Shown here piece after piece: positions 25,673-34,949 of a stretch of 64,000 nucleotides of DNA. Every line of letters begins with the position of its first letter. Position 1 is the first letter of the stretch. A program made the position numbers and the translations under genes. Source of the stretch: Paracyclopina nana (lineage: Eukaryota; Arthropoda; Copepoda; Cyclopoida; Cyclopettidae). The stretch covers positions 208,501 through 272,500 of the forward strand of contig JAGUCH010000007.1 of NCBI GenBank assembly GCA_019096065.1, written 5' to 3'. The notes under the pieces are model-generated. The model saw nothing but the letters and a program-made list of their open reading frames with translations. It had not been told where the DNA came from and made no database searches.

Positions 25673-28600
25673 ATGTTGAGACTCAACCATTTGTTCATCT
25701 CTTTGCTGTTGGTGGTATTATTATCACAAGTAATCCTTGCCAATCCAGTGCAAAGTCCCAACACTAGATGCAGTGATGATTGCAAGTCCAATCAGCATTG
25801 GGAGCTGCTGAGCAAGGTGGATCTCAGCACTGTTCTTCCAGTGTACAAGTACCAATCCAAAAGGACTGGTTTGACCATTGTGCTGGCTCAAGCAGACAGT
25901 CCCATTGTTAATGGCTATTTTTGCTTGGCAACTGAGGCATGGAATAATGAGGGACTTCCACATACTTTGGAGCATCTCATCTTCCTTGGAAGGTAAGCTA
26001 TTTTTCTGTATTTAATAGGTTTTAGCAAACTGGTTTGTGCACTATCTAAAGCGGTGCTCAAATGAAGCGTACTTTTTGCTTTGGACATTGAATTTCAGTT
26101 TTCCAAACTGAAAATAAAGCTGAGATGTTTCAACCAAGTCTCATTACTTTGTGGCTTGATTTTCTATAATTGCCTTGGCAAAAAACTGTCTCACACTAGG
26201 AAAAGAAAAATATCGCTAAATCAACATAATACAAAGTCTTTTTCATCTTGATGGGGAAGAACACCATTTTAGTGCAGACATTAAAAAATAACATAAATGA
26301 TGATTTAATCAAAATATTTTCAGCGAGGATTATCCTTATAAGGAAGTCCTGGATTTGATGGCTAACCGATGCTTGGCAGACAGGACCAATGCTTGGACAG
26401 ACACTGACCACACTTGTTACACTGTGTACACAGCTGGATCCAGTGGTTTCCTCAACATTCTGCCAGTCTACATGGACCACATTTTTCATCCTCTGCTGAG
26501 AGAACAGGATTTCCTCACTGAAGTCCACCATATCAATGAAGATGGAGATGATGCTGGAGTTGTCTACTCAGAAATGCAGGGAGTGGAGAACAAGCCCTCC
26601 AACATGATCTACTTTGACCTGATTAAGCAGATTTACCCAGGAAACTCCAGTTACACTGTCCAAACTGGTGGCTCACTCAAAAGCCTCAGAGAGGAGACAA
26701 CCATTGAGAAAGTCAGGGCTTATCACAAGCAGTTCTACAGACCTGAAAACATGTACTTGACCATCACTGGCAATATTGACCCTTCTCAACTATTTGCTGC
26801 TTTGGATGGATTTGAGAGGAAAATTGAGTCCAGAGCAGATGAATATCCTCCATTTGAAAAGCCATTCATGGTAATTGAAACCATCGTATGAGATTTGACG
26901 ACATTTTACTCTTGCCTTGTAGATAAAGTTTTTTTGGCTAGCTAACTTTGCCAAATCAAGATTTCAATTAATGAGACATGATTGAAACTTTTCAACTGTG
27001 TTTTCAGTTTGCGAAACTGAAACTTGAATGCTTTAGCACAACGTCAACTCAAGATGCATCTTTTCGTTTGATAATGTGTGCTACAAATCCTTTGTTTCAA
27101 GTGTTGTGCAAACCTCAAACATAATTAGTTCATGCTAGAATGGCCAGAACTGTTGAGTATAAATATTTTTCATTTTCAGTCTCCATTGGCTGATATTGAG
27201 AGAGATCATGCCAGCACCATCCAGTTTCCCAGTGATGAAGAAGAAGACTTTGGATGGGTTGCCATGGGCTGGAGGATTCCTGGCAAGCTCTCAGAGAACT
27301 TTCAGCAAATCAATGCTCTTTCCATTCTTGGCAATTACATGAGCTCCACCTCAGTCAGCCCTCTAATGAAAGCCTTTGTAGAAATCTCTGAGCCAATGGC
27401 CACTGATGTGGACATTGATGTCCTCATGAATGCTGAGTCAGCCATCACAGTGGACTTTGAAAATGTCCCCCTGGACAAGATTGAAGTGATTGAGGACAAG
27501 TTCATGGAGATCCTCAATGAAATTCAAACTGAGGGACTCAACATGAAAAGGCTGCACACAATCATTGAGAGGAAGGTTTTGGCCAGGAAGATGAATGTGG
27601 AGAACAGTCCTCACTTGGTGGTGCCAGATCCCTCAGTGATGGACATGCTCTATGGTGTTGGAGATGAGCAGTTGGATGACTTCATCAAGGAGGATGAGGA
27701 GGAGAATGCTCAAGTTCTGATGGCCAAGCCAGAATCTTTTTGGCTTGACCTTCTCAATGTTACATTCTCCAGACCTAGGGTTTTGACCAAGGCCTATCCA
27801 AGCCAGGAGCTGAGTGAGGAATTGAGCTACAATGAAACCAGAAGACTGGAGGAGCAAAGGAGGAAGCTTGGCAGGAAAGGATTGAGGAGGAAGGGGCAGA
27901 AAATCAAGGATGCTCTGAAGTCTCAACAGCTGCCCCCTCCAGAGGTGCTCAAGTCCATTCCAGTGGCTGATGTCAATTCCATTCAATTCAGAAAGATGAC
28001 TTATTTCAACTTCACAACCAAGAGCCAACCAGAAGGATTTGATCTGAAGAAGATCCCCTATCACTTCCAGTTTGACGACATGAACAGTCAGTTTGTGAGG
28101 TTCTACGCTTTCATTGACACCACCAATGTTCCACTGGAGGACAAGTCCTTTTTGGTGCTCCTGACTGAGATGTGGCTCCAATCCCCCCTGAGAAGGGCCA
28201 ATGGAGAGATAGAGCCCTATGAGGATGTTCTGCAAAGGCGGTCTAAAGTCACTCTCAGCTACTACAATGATTTGGGCTACAAGGGCAGCACCTTCACACC
28301 TGGCAGCCATTCCACTTTGATCATGTTTTTCTGTGAGGCAGAGCTGGCTGACTATGTGGATGCCATTCAGGTGTTCAAGGAGTCTCTGTTCAATGTGGAG
28401 TTTGACCAGGACAAGGCTGAGATTCTCATTTCTCAGCTGCTCAATGCCATTCCCAGCATGAAGCTCTCAGCTGCCAGCATGAACTCAGTCCTCTTTGACA
28501 GCATCTTCTTCAACAACCAATCAGTGGTGCACTTTGCCAGTGTGCTGAGACAACAGAAATTTCTCTCTCAGCTGGATGACATGCTCAAGCTGAGCCCTGA

Positions 28601-29561
28601 GATTCTCATCAACAAGCTGCAGGAGCTGAGAAAGCAAATAGTCTCCCATGAAAACATCTTTGTGCAGCTCAGCACCAGCTTGGAGAGGCTGACCAAGGCT
28701 TTTCCCAATGCAGCTGATCCCTGGATCAACCTGTTTGGCCCTGAGGCAGCTGACAACATAACTGAGCATGTTTCCAGGCTGGAAGGCAGGTTTCCTTCCA
28801 TGTCAGAGTTCCACTTCATTGAGCCCAATCCCATAGTGAGACATGCCATCATTGGGGTGCCTGGCACCAGCTCCTGCTACTTGAAGCAGTCCATTCCCTA
28901 TGACATCACTGATTGGGAGGACCAAGAAGTGGCCACCATGAGAGTCATGCTGCAGTACTTGTCTGACAGGATGTATGATCAGATCAGAGGTGAAGGGCTG
29001 GTGTATGGCATCAGCATGTCCTCCTCAGTGACTGAAGGAAGGACAAGAGTCTCCTTCTCAAGATCTTCTCAGCTCACTGAGGCTTTTGCCAAATTCAGGC
29101 TAATTCTCAAAAACTACACTGATCCAGCCCAAGGTAGCTTGAATCATCTTTAAAAAAATATTTATTATTATTTTTTTATTATTAATTTTTATCAAGGAGA
29201 GAAAAATTGGGATCCTGACTTGCTGGAGTCTGCCAAAGGCTCTCAAATCTACTCTTGGGCTGAGAGGGAGGAGACTATTGAGGACTTGGGCAGCTCCAGT
29301 GTCAAGGCTTCCTTGAGGAACACCATGGACCCCTTTTACAACAGGAGGTTTGTCAAGAGGCTGGCCAAGGTGACTTTGGGTGATGTCCAGTCCCTGGCCA
29401 TGAAATACTTGCCCCTTTTTGAGGACTTCAACTTGACTAGGACTGCAGTGACCTGTGGCACCAATGAGGTGGATGATGTGGTGGAGTTCTTCCAAGCTGA
29501 ATATCAAATCGAACTGGATGTCATTGAAGATCTGGATGACAGTATTTTCCTGACAACTTAG
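25673..29561 (+). CDS. Secreted M16-family metallopeptidase-like protein (C05D11.1-like, M16C)
   Basis: Four exons, 25673-25992, 26324-26870, 27180-29133 and 29197-29561, join in frame to 1061 residues. A signal peptide (LFISLLLVVLLSQVILA) opens the protein. The inverted zinc motif HTLEH is at residues 97-101, and the third ligand is probably the Glu of GVVYSEMQG near 190. TNAWTDTDHTCYTVY, YTVQTGG and FYRPENMYLTITG are M16 blocks. The C-terminal half has the paired, inactive M16 lobe. Relatives cleave peptides inside a closed chamber (insulysin, presequence protease). Most of those are cytosolic or mitochondrial, whereas a secretory signal is seen here. Introns 1 and 2 carry short palindromic repeats. 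Confidence 0.88.
26093..26170. repeat. Palindrome-headed dispersed repeat (M16 intron 1)
   Basis: Starts TTTCAGTTTTCCAAACTGAAAATAAA and continues to CAAGTCTCATTACTTTGTGGCTTGATTT. Relatives lie at 25356, 27002, 30187, 39781, 41408 and the two ends of the foldback at 42866-43374. Confidence 0.7.
27002..27060. repeat. Palindrome-headed dispersed repeat (M16 intron 2)
   Basis: TTTCAGTTTGCGAAACTGAAAC followed by diverged sequence. Same family as at 26093. Confidence 0.55.
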
Positions 29562-31072
29562 CAGACTGAATAAATTATTTCAAAAGTGTAATATAGCAAT
29601 AATTTGGTATTTCACAACCAATGAAGTTGTCATCATCCAAAAAAAAGGAAAATTCACACCTCATTAAGCTTGTCATAGAGCAATAATAATAATAATGGTA
29701 CTATGTTAAAATAATCATGGCTATTCTAAATAAGTTTTCTTAGATCTTAGATGCAAGAAGTTAAGAATTCACTATTTCTTGTGATAAATGAATGAGTGGA
29801 AATTAGTGGTCTTTTGTGCAAAAATTCAGCATTTTTCACATGGCTGCACCAGCTTTTTTGCACTAATCCTAAACAGGCTGAAAAATGGCAAAGCTTTGAT
29901 TAATGGCTGAAAAATTCCTCCTTTTTTGCTTTAAATCACCTCTAAGCTACATGAAATGGACATATTTTTTCCATGTGTGCTAAGGTTCAAAATTAGCACG
30001 TGCAACAATAAAGGTGGTTGTTACTTAGCTGAATTGTGATAAATAAAATGGAGAAAATCATCTCTTTTAACCATGAGAAACAATGCCAATCAGATTGACA
30101 GTGTTCCCACTTAATTACTATTTAATGCTCTGTTCCTATGTCCAGGAAAATATTGATGCAAAGAAACTTTTTCCTTTTTGTTCTGATTTCAGTATTAGAA
30201 ACTGAAAACAAATCATGAATGTAACAAACAAGTCTCATTACTCTATAATTTGATTTGCAAACATTGTTTTGCCAAAAAATTTGTATGAGAGCTAAAACAT
30301 CGTCAATTTTTTAATGATTTTTTAATCTTGAATAAGTCATTAACTATCTTAAATAAGCTGTTAAATATGATGTTTCATCAATTCATAGTGTAATATTACA
30401 TTGTATAACAGTTAAAATGATTGTGAAGGACCAAAGGTAAAATGGAAGGTTTTCTTTTTTGCCAGGGGCAACCCAATGAAAATCCACTTCTTTCCACATG
30501 CTGTGATTTCTTTGCAGCAGAAAAAAACCTCCTAAAATAATTGCACCCTTGAAACTTGGAAGGAGTAAATAAGGCTGTAAAATGAGACCAAGTGGTTGCA
30601 TCAGATTTCTTTTGTGTAAAATTTGTTATAGCTTGAGAAGAAAACACCTTTTTTCTTGAAGGCATAAATAAAAGGACATAACCATACGTATATTTCACTC
30701 TGTGGCTTTGATACAATTTCCAATTGGTTTTTGAGTTCATAAATAACTATTCAAAACCTTTTATTTCAGCAGCAAAAAAGAGGAATTGAAATCAAATCAA
30801 AACTGGGTTGTAGTAATAATTTATGTGATGTATGATACATTAATCAAGTGAGAATAATTAATGAATTTTCTTTTTCCTAACTAAGATGAACTTTTCAAGT
30901 GATTAGGGGGGGAAAAGTAGGGTGAGTTCTAACCATCCATAAAAGTGTAGTAGTTGTAGTTGTTGTTTTCACTCTCAACTATGGTAACCTGCATAGAGCA
31001 TCACTCTCAGTTGTAGATTTCTCCTCATCAGGAGTTGCATTGGAAAATTCACCTGAGGTCATGCTCCATTCC
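29562..31072. other. Spacer downstream of M16 gene
   Basis: No gene supported. A dispersed repeat copy lies at 30187-30265 (TTTCAGTATTAGAAACTGAAAACAAA...CAAGTCTCATTACTC...TTTGATTTG), very like the copy at 26093. The M16 gene and the small membrane-protein array converge here. Confidence 0.5.
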
Positions 31073-31592
31073 TCAGTTGACTTTTGGCTGTTGGAGTGAG
31101 CACATCTCAGCATAGCTGAGAATCAGCTGGCTAAAAGAGGTGAAACAAGTTGTGTCAGTGTTCAGCCAGAAATTGATTCTGGGTGCTTTTCTAAATTTGC
31201 CTTTTGGATCTGGCCCAGTGAAGCCTTTCATGGCTTTAAGCACAGCCAGCTCCATTTCAAGCTTGGCCAAGTATTCATCATCTGGTGAGATGTTCAAAAC
31301 TGAGTCTGCATTGAAGCAGTCATTTTCTGCCAGCTCACCAGCTGAGCAGAACCCATCTAAAAAAAAATTTTTTTAAATACTTATTATTTGATTTTGACAC
31401 TCCAGCACACAATTAGGCAATGTTTTAATTACCTGGTGGTTTCTGCCAGATGGGTCTGTTTTTGATCCAGTTTTTCACTGAGGGTTTGTAGAGGATGTCC
31501 ACAGCCTTCAGCATGAGTGAGCCAAACCAAAAGGTGAACAGGCTCATCACCACAAAAATTATGAGTCCTGCTCCTTGTGGGCTGGAGGCCAT
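31073..31592 (-). CDS. Cistron E: small single-pass membrane protein
   Basis: Exons 31592-31433 and 31356-31073 (donor CAG|GTAATT, acceptor TTTTTTAG) join in frame to 147 residues. One N-terminal membrane helix (GLIIFVVMSLFTFWFGSLML) is followed by a basic stretch and an acidic region (NISPDDEYLAKLEMELAVLKAM). Its ATG lies only 6 nt (AACACA) after the stop codon of cistron D, so both are presumably on one mRNA. There is no room for a promoter, polyadenylation signal or trans-splice acceptor between them. I do not recognise the family. Confidence 0.7.
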
Positions 31593-31598
31593 TGTGTT

Positions 31599-31859
31599 TT
31601 AATTCAAGCCTTTATTGGCACTGTCTTTGCTTGGCACTTGTTGTCCTTTTGCACAGCTGCAGCAAGTCAGTTGACTGATTTTCAGGCTATTCATAGGCTC
31701 ACCAGTTTCTTCATCATAGACCAAGTCCAGCTTGCCTTTCATGGCATAGTAGCAGCAGAATAAGTACAAAGAAAGCATCAAAACAATGGCCACACTCACA
31801 GCTGCAATGGTGACATACAAGAAGATGGTGTCACCAAACACCCACTCCAAGGACTGCAT
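31599..31859 (-). CDS. Cistron D: small single-pass membrane protein, paralogue of C
   Basis: An 86-residue intronless ORF. The N-terminus is short, then a hydrophobic helix (TIFLYVTIAAVSVAIVLMLS) ends in Cys-Cys. The tail KGKLDLVYDEETGEPMNSLKI parallels KGTFDLSVNKETGVPFSQVKI of cistron C, so C and D are paralogues. It ends 6 nt before cistron E. Upstream is the repeat array with forkhead-type motifs, which could hold its own promoter. Function unknown. Confidence 0.72.
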   Translation of the reverse strand: MQSLEWVFGDTIFLYVTIAAVSVAIVLMLSLYLFCCYYAMKGKLDLVYDEETGEPMNSLKISQLTCCSCAKGQQVPSKDSANKGLN

Positions 31860-31861
31860 TG

Positions 31862-32290
31862 TTATTGTTTACAAAACTGAGTTGGCACAAATCAGTGTTA
31901 TTGTTTACAAAACTGAGAAGGTCTCAGTGCTTTTGTTTACAAAACTGAGTTAGCACGTGTCAGTGTTATTCTTTACAAAACTGAGATGGCAGATGTCAGT
32001 TATTTTTGTTTTTGTTTACAAAGCTGAGTAAGCAAGCCAAGCTGAGTGTGTTAATGCCACTGTTTTTTGTTTACAAAATTGAGTTAGCTAATAATCTCAG
32101 TGTGATTGTTTACAAAACTGAGTTAAGATGCCAGTGTTATTGTTTTTGTTTACAAAACAGAGCTAGCTGATCTCAGTGTGAGCAATTACTACTAAACTTA
32201 GCTTGTAGATGTCAGTGTTACTGTTTTTGTTTACAAAACTGAGCTGCCAATTGTCAGTTGTTATTGTTTTTGTTGACAAAACTGAGCTAG
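31862..32290. repeat. Tandem repeat array with eight perfect TTGTTTAC (forkhead/FOXO-type) motifs
   Basis: Diverged units of about 35-60 bp carry TTGTTTACAAAACTGAG. Perfect TTGTTTAC (= GTAAACAA) starts at 31865, 31901, 31933, 32012, 32067, 32106, 32146 and 32227. Two one-base variants are present (TTCTTTAC near 31970, TTGTTGAC near 32271). GTAAACAA is the established FOXO/DAF-16-type core. The array fills the C-D intercistronic gap, and its left-over unit forms the last codons and stop of cistron C. Confidence 0.8.
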
Positions 32291-32670
32291 CACGTGTCAG
32301 TGTCCGTGTGAGTCTCAATGTCCAGTGTGGAATGGCTCAAATGGTCATCAAGCACAATGCCCATGTTGTCATTGGAGGTGTCAGCATTCACCATTCTGCT
32401 GAAAGGATTGGCCAGCTTGAAGCTCCTCCAATTGGGCATTTTCTTGAGTGGATTGATGATTTTCACTTGTGAGAAGGGAACTCCAGTCTCCTTGTTGACA
32501 CTCAGGTCAAAAGTTCCTTTGAGTCCTTCAATGCAGCAAATGGCATAGGCAATCAAGAAGAGGACCAGGGCAACCAGAATGCTGAGCAGAATTGCAGTGG
32601 GGACTTCTTGGTAGGCCACAGTGTGATTCAAGTAGATTCCATCAGTGGTCTCATTCAAGGATGGCGCCAT
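32287..32670 (-). CDS. Cistron C: small single-pass membrane protein, paralogue of D
   Basis: A 127-residue intronless ORF. The N-terminus has two N-glycosylation sequons (NET, NHT), consistent with a luminal or extracellular side. A hydrophobic helix (PTAILLSILVALVLFLIAYAICC) follows, then KGTFDLSVNKETGVPFSQVKI and NPLKKMPNWRSFKLANPF, presumably cytosolic. It starts 6 nt (GCCAGC) after the stop of cistron B. The last residues (ETHTDTDTC) are encoded by the edge of the adjacent repeat array. Family not recognised. Confidence 0.72.
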   Translation of the reverse strand: MAPSLNETTDGIYLNHTVAYQEVPTAILLSILVALVLFLIAYAICCIEGLKGTFDLSVNKETGVPFSQVKIINPLKKMPNWRSFKLANPFSRMVNADTSNDNMGIVLDDHLSHSTLDIETHTDTDTC

Positions 32671-32676
32671 GCTGGC

Positions 32677-33226
32677 TTACAGTTCCTCCCTCACTTCCAA
32701 GAAAGCCTCACTTTGGTCCTCCACAGGGAAGTACTCATGCCAGAGGGAGTCATTGAAGAAGTAGACAAAGACCAAGTAGATGGCACAGAGGATGAAGCCA
32801 ATGATGTAGTAGCCAGCAAGGCTGCCAAAGAAGAGCTTGAGCAGGCCAGGATCCAGGACCTGGAGGAACTCCTTGAAGCCAACCTTGGTCTCCTTGATGC
32901 TCTTGATCCTTTCTTCCAGTTGCTTTTCCTGGAGCTGCTCCTTCCTCCTCTTCACCTCCTCGTTCAAGTATTTCAAGGTCTCCTTGATGGGCTCACCCTC
33001 TGGTTCAGACTCTTCACTGGTCACTGTGGAAGCATCAGACTCGATCACATCAAATTCGCCGTCTCCATCCAGAAATTTCACTCCTTTCTCCTAGATTATT
33101 GATCAATGTTAGCAGTTCCAAATCTGAGCTTTTCTTAGCTGTATTTGAGTACAGGAAAGGTTCTAAAAATAGTAGGAGTTTGGTTACCTTTGGGTTGGCC
33201 GATTTAGCTCTGCTCTTTGGTGGCAT
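32677..33226 (-). CDS. Cistron B: coiled-coil single-pass membrane protein
   Basis: Exons 33226-33188 and 33090-32677 (donor AAG|GTAACC, acceptor TCTAG) join in frame to 150 residues. The start is MPPKSRAKSANPK. A charged, helical, probably coiled-coil segment (KETLKYLNEEVKRRKEQLQEKQ) leads to one membrane helix (GYYIIGFILCAIYLVFVYFF) and a short acidic tail. The ATG lies inside the last codons of cistron A in another frame, a 23-nt overlap. The stop is 6 nt before cistron C. The layout is faintly like Na,K-ATPase beta N-termini, but I cannot assign a family. Confidence 0.68.
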
Positions 33227-34458
33227 CTTTGTTGAAGAACCGTTTGAAAATGGCCGGATTGATGCTCGGTGAGGTCTCGTTGTAGATGAACATAAGCACG
33301 GGAATGATTGGCAAGATGAAGACCATGGAGAAGAAGACTGTGACGAGCAAGTAGAATTGGACAGTCTCACTGGTGAGGAGCTCTTTGATGTCCTTCAAAC
33401 GAGCTCGTATGGCTTCAGATCTGGTTAGAGTTGGTCCAACTACGGTAGTTATTTGGCTTCTTGAAGGTTGTCTGTATTGCCTCTCACTGTTAGAAGAGGA
33501 AAATACATGTTTTTGTGTTCTTTGGATACAGATAAGCATGTATCCTTTATAGCTGTCAAATAATACAGCTTTGAAATGTTTTTCTGTTGTTGAGCTTACA
33601 GCAGAATATTGCACATGTAAGGAAATGTAAGATGCTAGAACAGCCTCAAATTGAAGGAAACTTCAAATACAGATGGATACATCTTGTATATGTATTCAAA
33701 GGATGACATACTTAGGATCAAGTTCTAGCTTACTTTTCACACTGGAAAAAGAATCTTTGGCTTCATTTCTTAAAGATAGAATGTATCAAGCTTTTCTGAT
33801 AGAAATACATTTTGTAAATGTATTCAGCTTATTTCTTTCCACTTACATCAAATGTATTGAATTGTGAAAAATACAATTTACGAAAGTATTGGTGTAACCA
33901 TACTGAAAACTATAAATGTAAGCTAGCTTAGAAAATTATTTCATACATGCATATGTATTTTACTCGCAAGTGTAATTTGAATACATTTGAAAATACAGCT
34001 TACTTCTTCAATTCTATCAAATAAATTCTGAGAAAGTATACATGAATCTTAACCATATAACAAAAAAACCATGAGCTAGTTTTGAAAATTATTTCACAAA
34101 ATACATATGAATGTATTTTACACGCACGTGTAATTTGAATACATTTGCAAATACAGCTTACTTCAACAAGAGCAAATTCTGCTGCTGCTGTCTCCGTATC
34201 CTGCTCGAAGGCATCCGGATGAGCCTGGAATTTCATGCTGTAGGTCAGTGGATCGGTGCCATAAATCCAGCCAAAGAGCCAGTAGCTGCCAGTGAGCAGA
34301 AGGCTGTTGCAGGCCAAGATGATCTGGACGGTGCCAAGGTTGTCAGGATTGGTCAAGTAATTGATCAGTCTTCCAAGGGCGGATTTCGGCTTTTCCTGCT
34401 TGTTTTTGGCCTCGGGTTCAGCTTCAGAGGTTTTTTTAGAACTACTTTTGCTGCTCAT
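33204..34458 (-). CDS. Cistron A: small membrane protein, one or two helices depending on splicing
   Basis: Exon 34458-34162 encodes 99 residues: a Lys/Ser/Glu-rich start, then a helix (VQIILACNSLLLTGSYWLFGWIYG). The next exon encodes TTVVGPTLTRSEAIRARLKDIKELL and a second helix (YLLVTVFFSMVFILPIIPVLMFIYN), ending KEQS-stop at 33204. Two acceptors lie 4 nt apart. CAG (exon start 33486) puts TGA immediately after the join. GAG (exon start 33482) keeps the frame, giving 191 residues. An unseen small exon is also possible. A 5' UTR acceptor (CTCCAG) lies just upstream of the ATG. Function unknown. Confidence 0.55.
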
Positions 34459-34945
34459 GGTTTCACTTCCACATTCTGGAGTGAAGTAAATTGTGTCCAA
34501 GAGTGCAGCACATGAAAAGCACTTTTAATTGGATTATATGAAACCTTACTTATTTCACTGAGCTGGTGCCAAAATAGCGGAGCTTTGATTATGATCAACT
34601 AATCAAATTCAATTCAACTTTTGTTTTAACTAATCAAAAACATTTAAAAACATTTTTTGTGAAATGCCTGATTTTTTATTTTGGCTGCTTACCTTAATAA
34701 TTTTGGCCTGACTTTGTGATTTCTCAAAATTGAATTTTGCGAAAATTATGGCTGCAATTTGGATTATTTTTGAATTTTGAATTTTTTGAAAATGAGCAAA
34801 TTAGACCTTAATTTCTTGTATGGTTTCTCATGTTGTCCAACTCTGATTTTGTTAAGAGGGAAGGAAGCCTTAAAAAAAGGCTGAACACTGACGTGAATTG
34901 TGCCTATTTCAATTAAGATCTACTACAAAAGATGGAGGCGCCAAA
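34459..34945. promoter_or_regulatory. Divergent intergenic region (small-membrane array / corin-like gene)
   Basis: About 490 bp separate the minus-strand cistron A start from the plus-strand corin-like start. It is AT-rich and must contain both 5' UTRs and, if no distant exons exist, both promoters. No classical TATA motif is certain. Confidence 0.4.
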
Positions 34946-34949
34946 ATGA
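34932..34949 (+). CDS. Upstream ORF MEAPK ending in ATGA overlap with corin-like start
   Basis: ATG-GAG-GCG-CCA-AAA-TGA. The stop TGA at 34947-34949 overlaps the main ATG at 34946-34948 (ATGA). Such an arrangement could lower translation or feed reinitiation. It counts only if this stretch is in the mature 5' leader. Confidence 0.4.
   Translation: MEAPK

Noticed and set aside
31073..33226. Spliced-leader operon as explanation for the small cistrons
   Set aside because: 6-nt gaps contain no AG acceptor or poly(A) signal, and A and B overlap, so trans-splicing cannot separate them.
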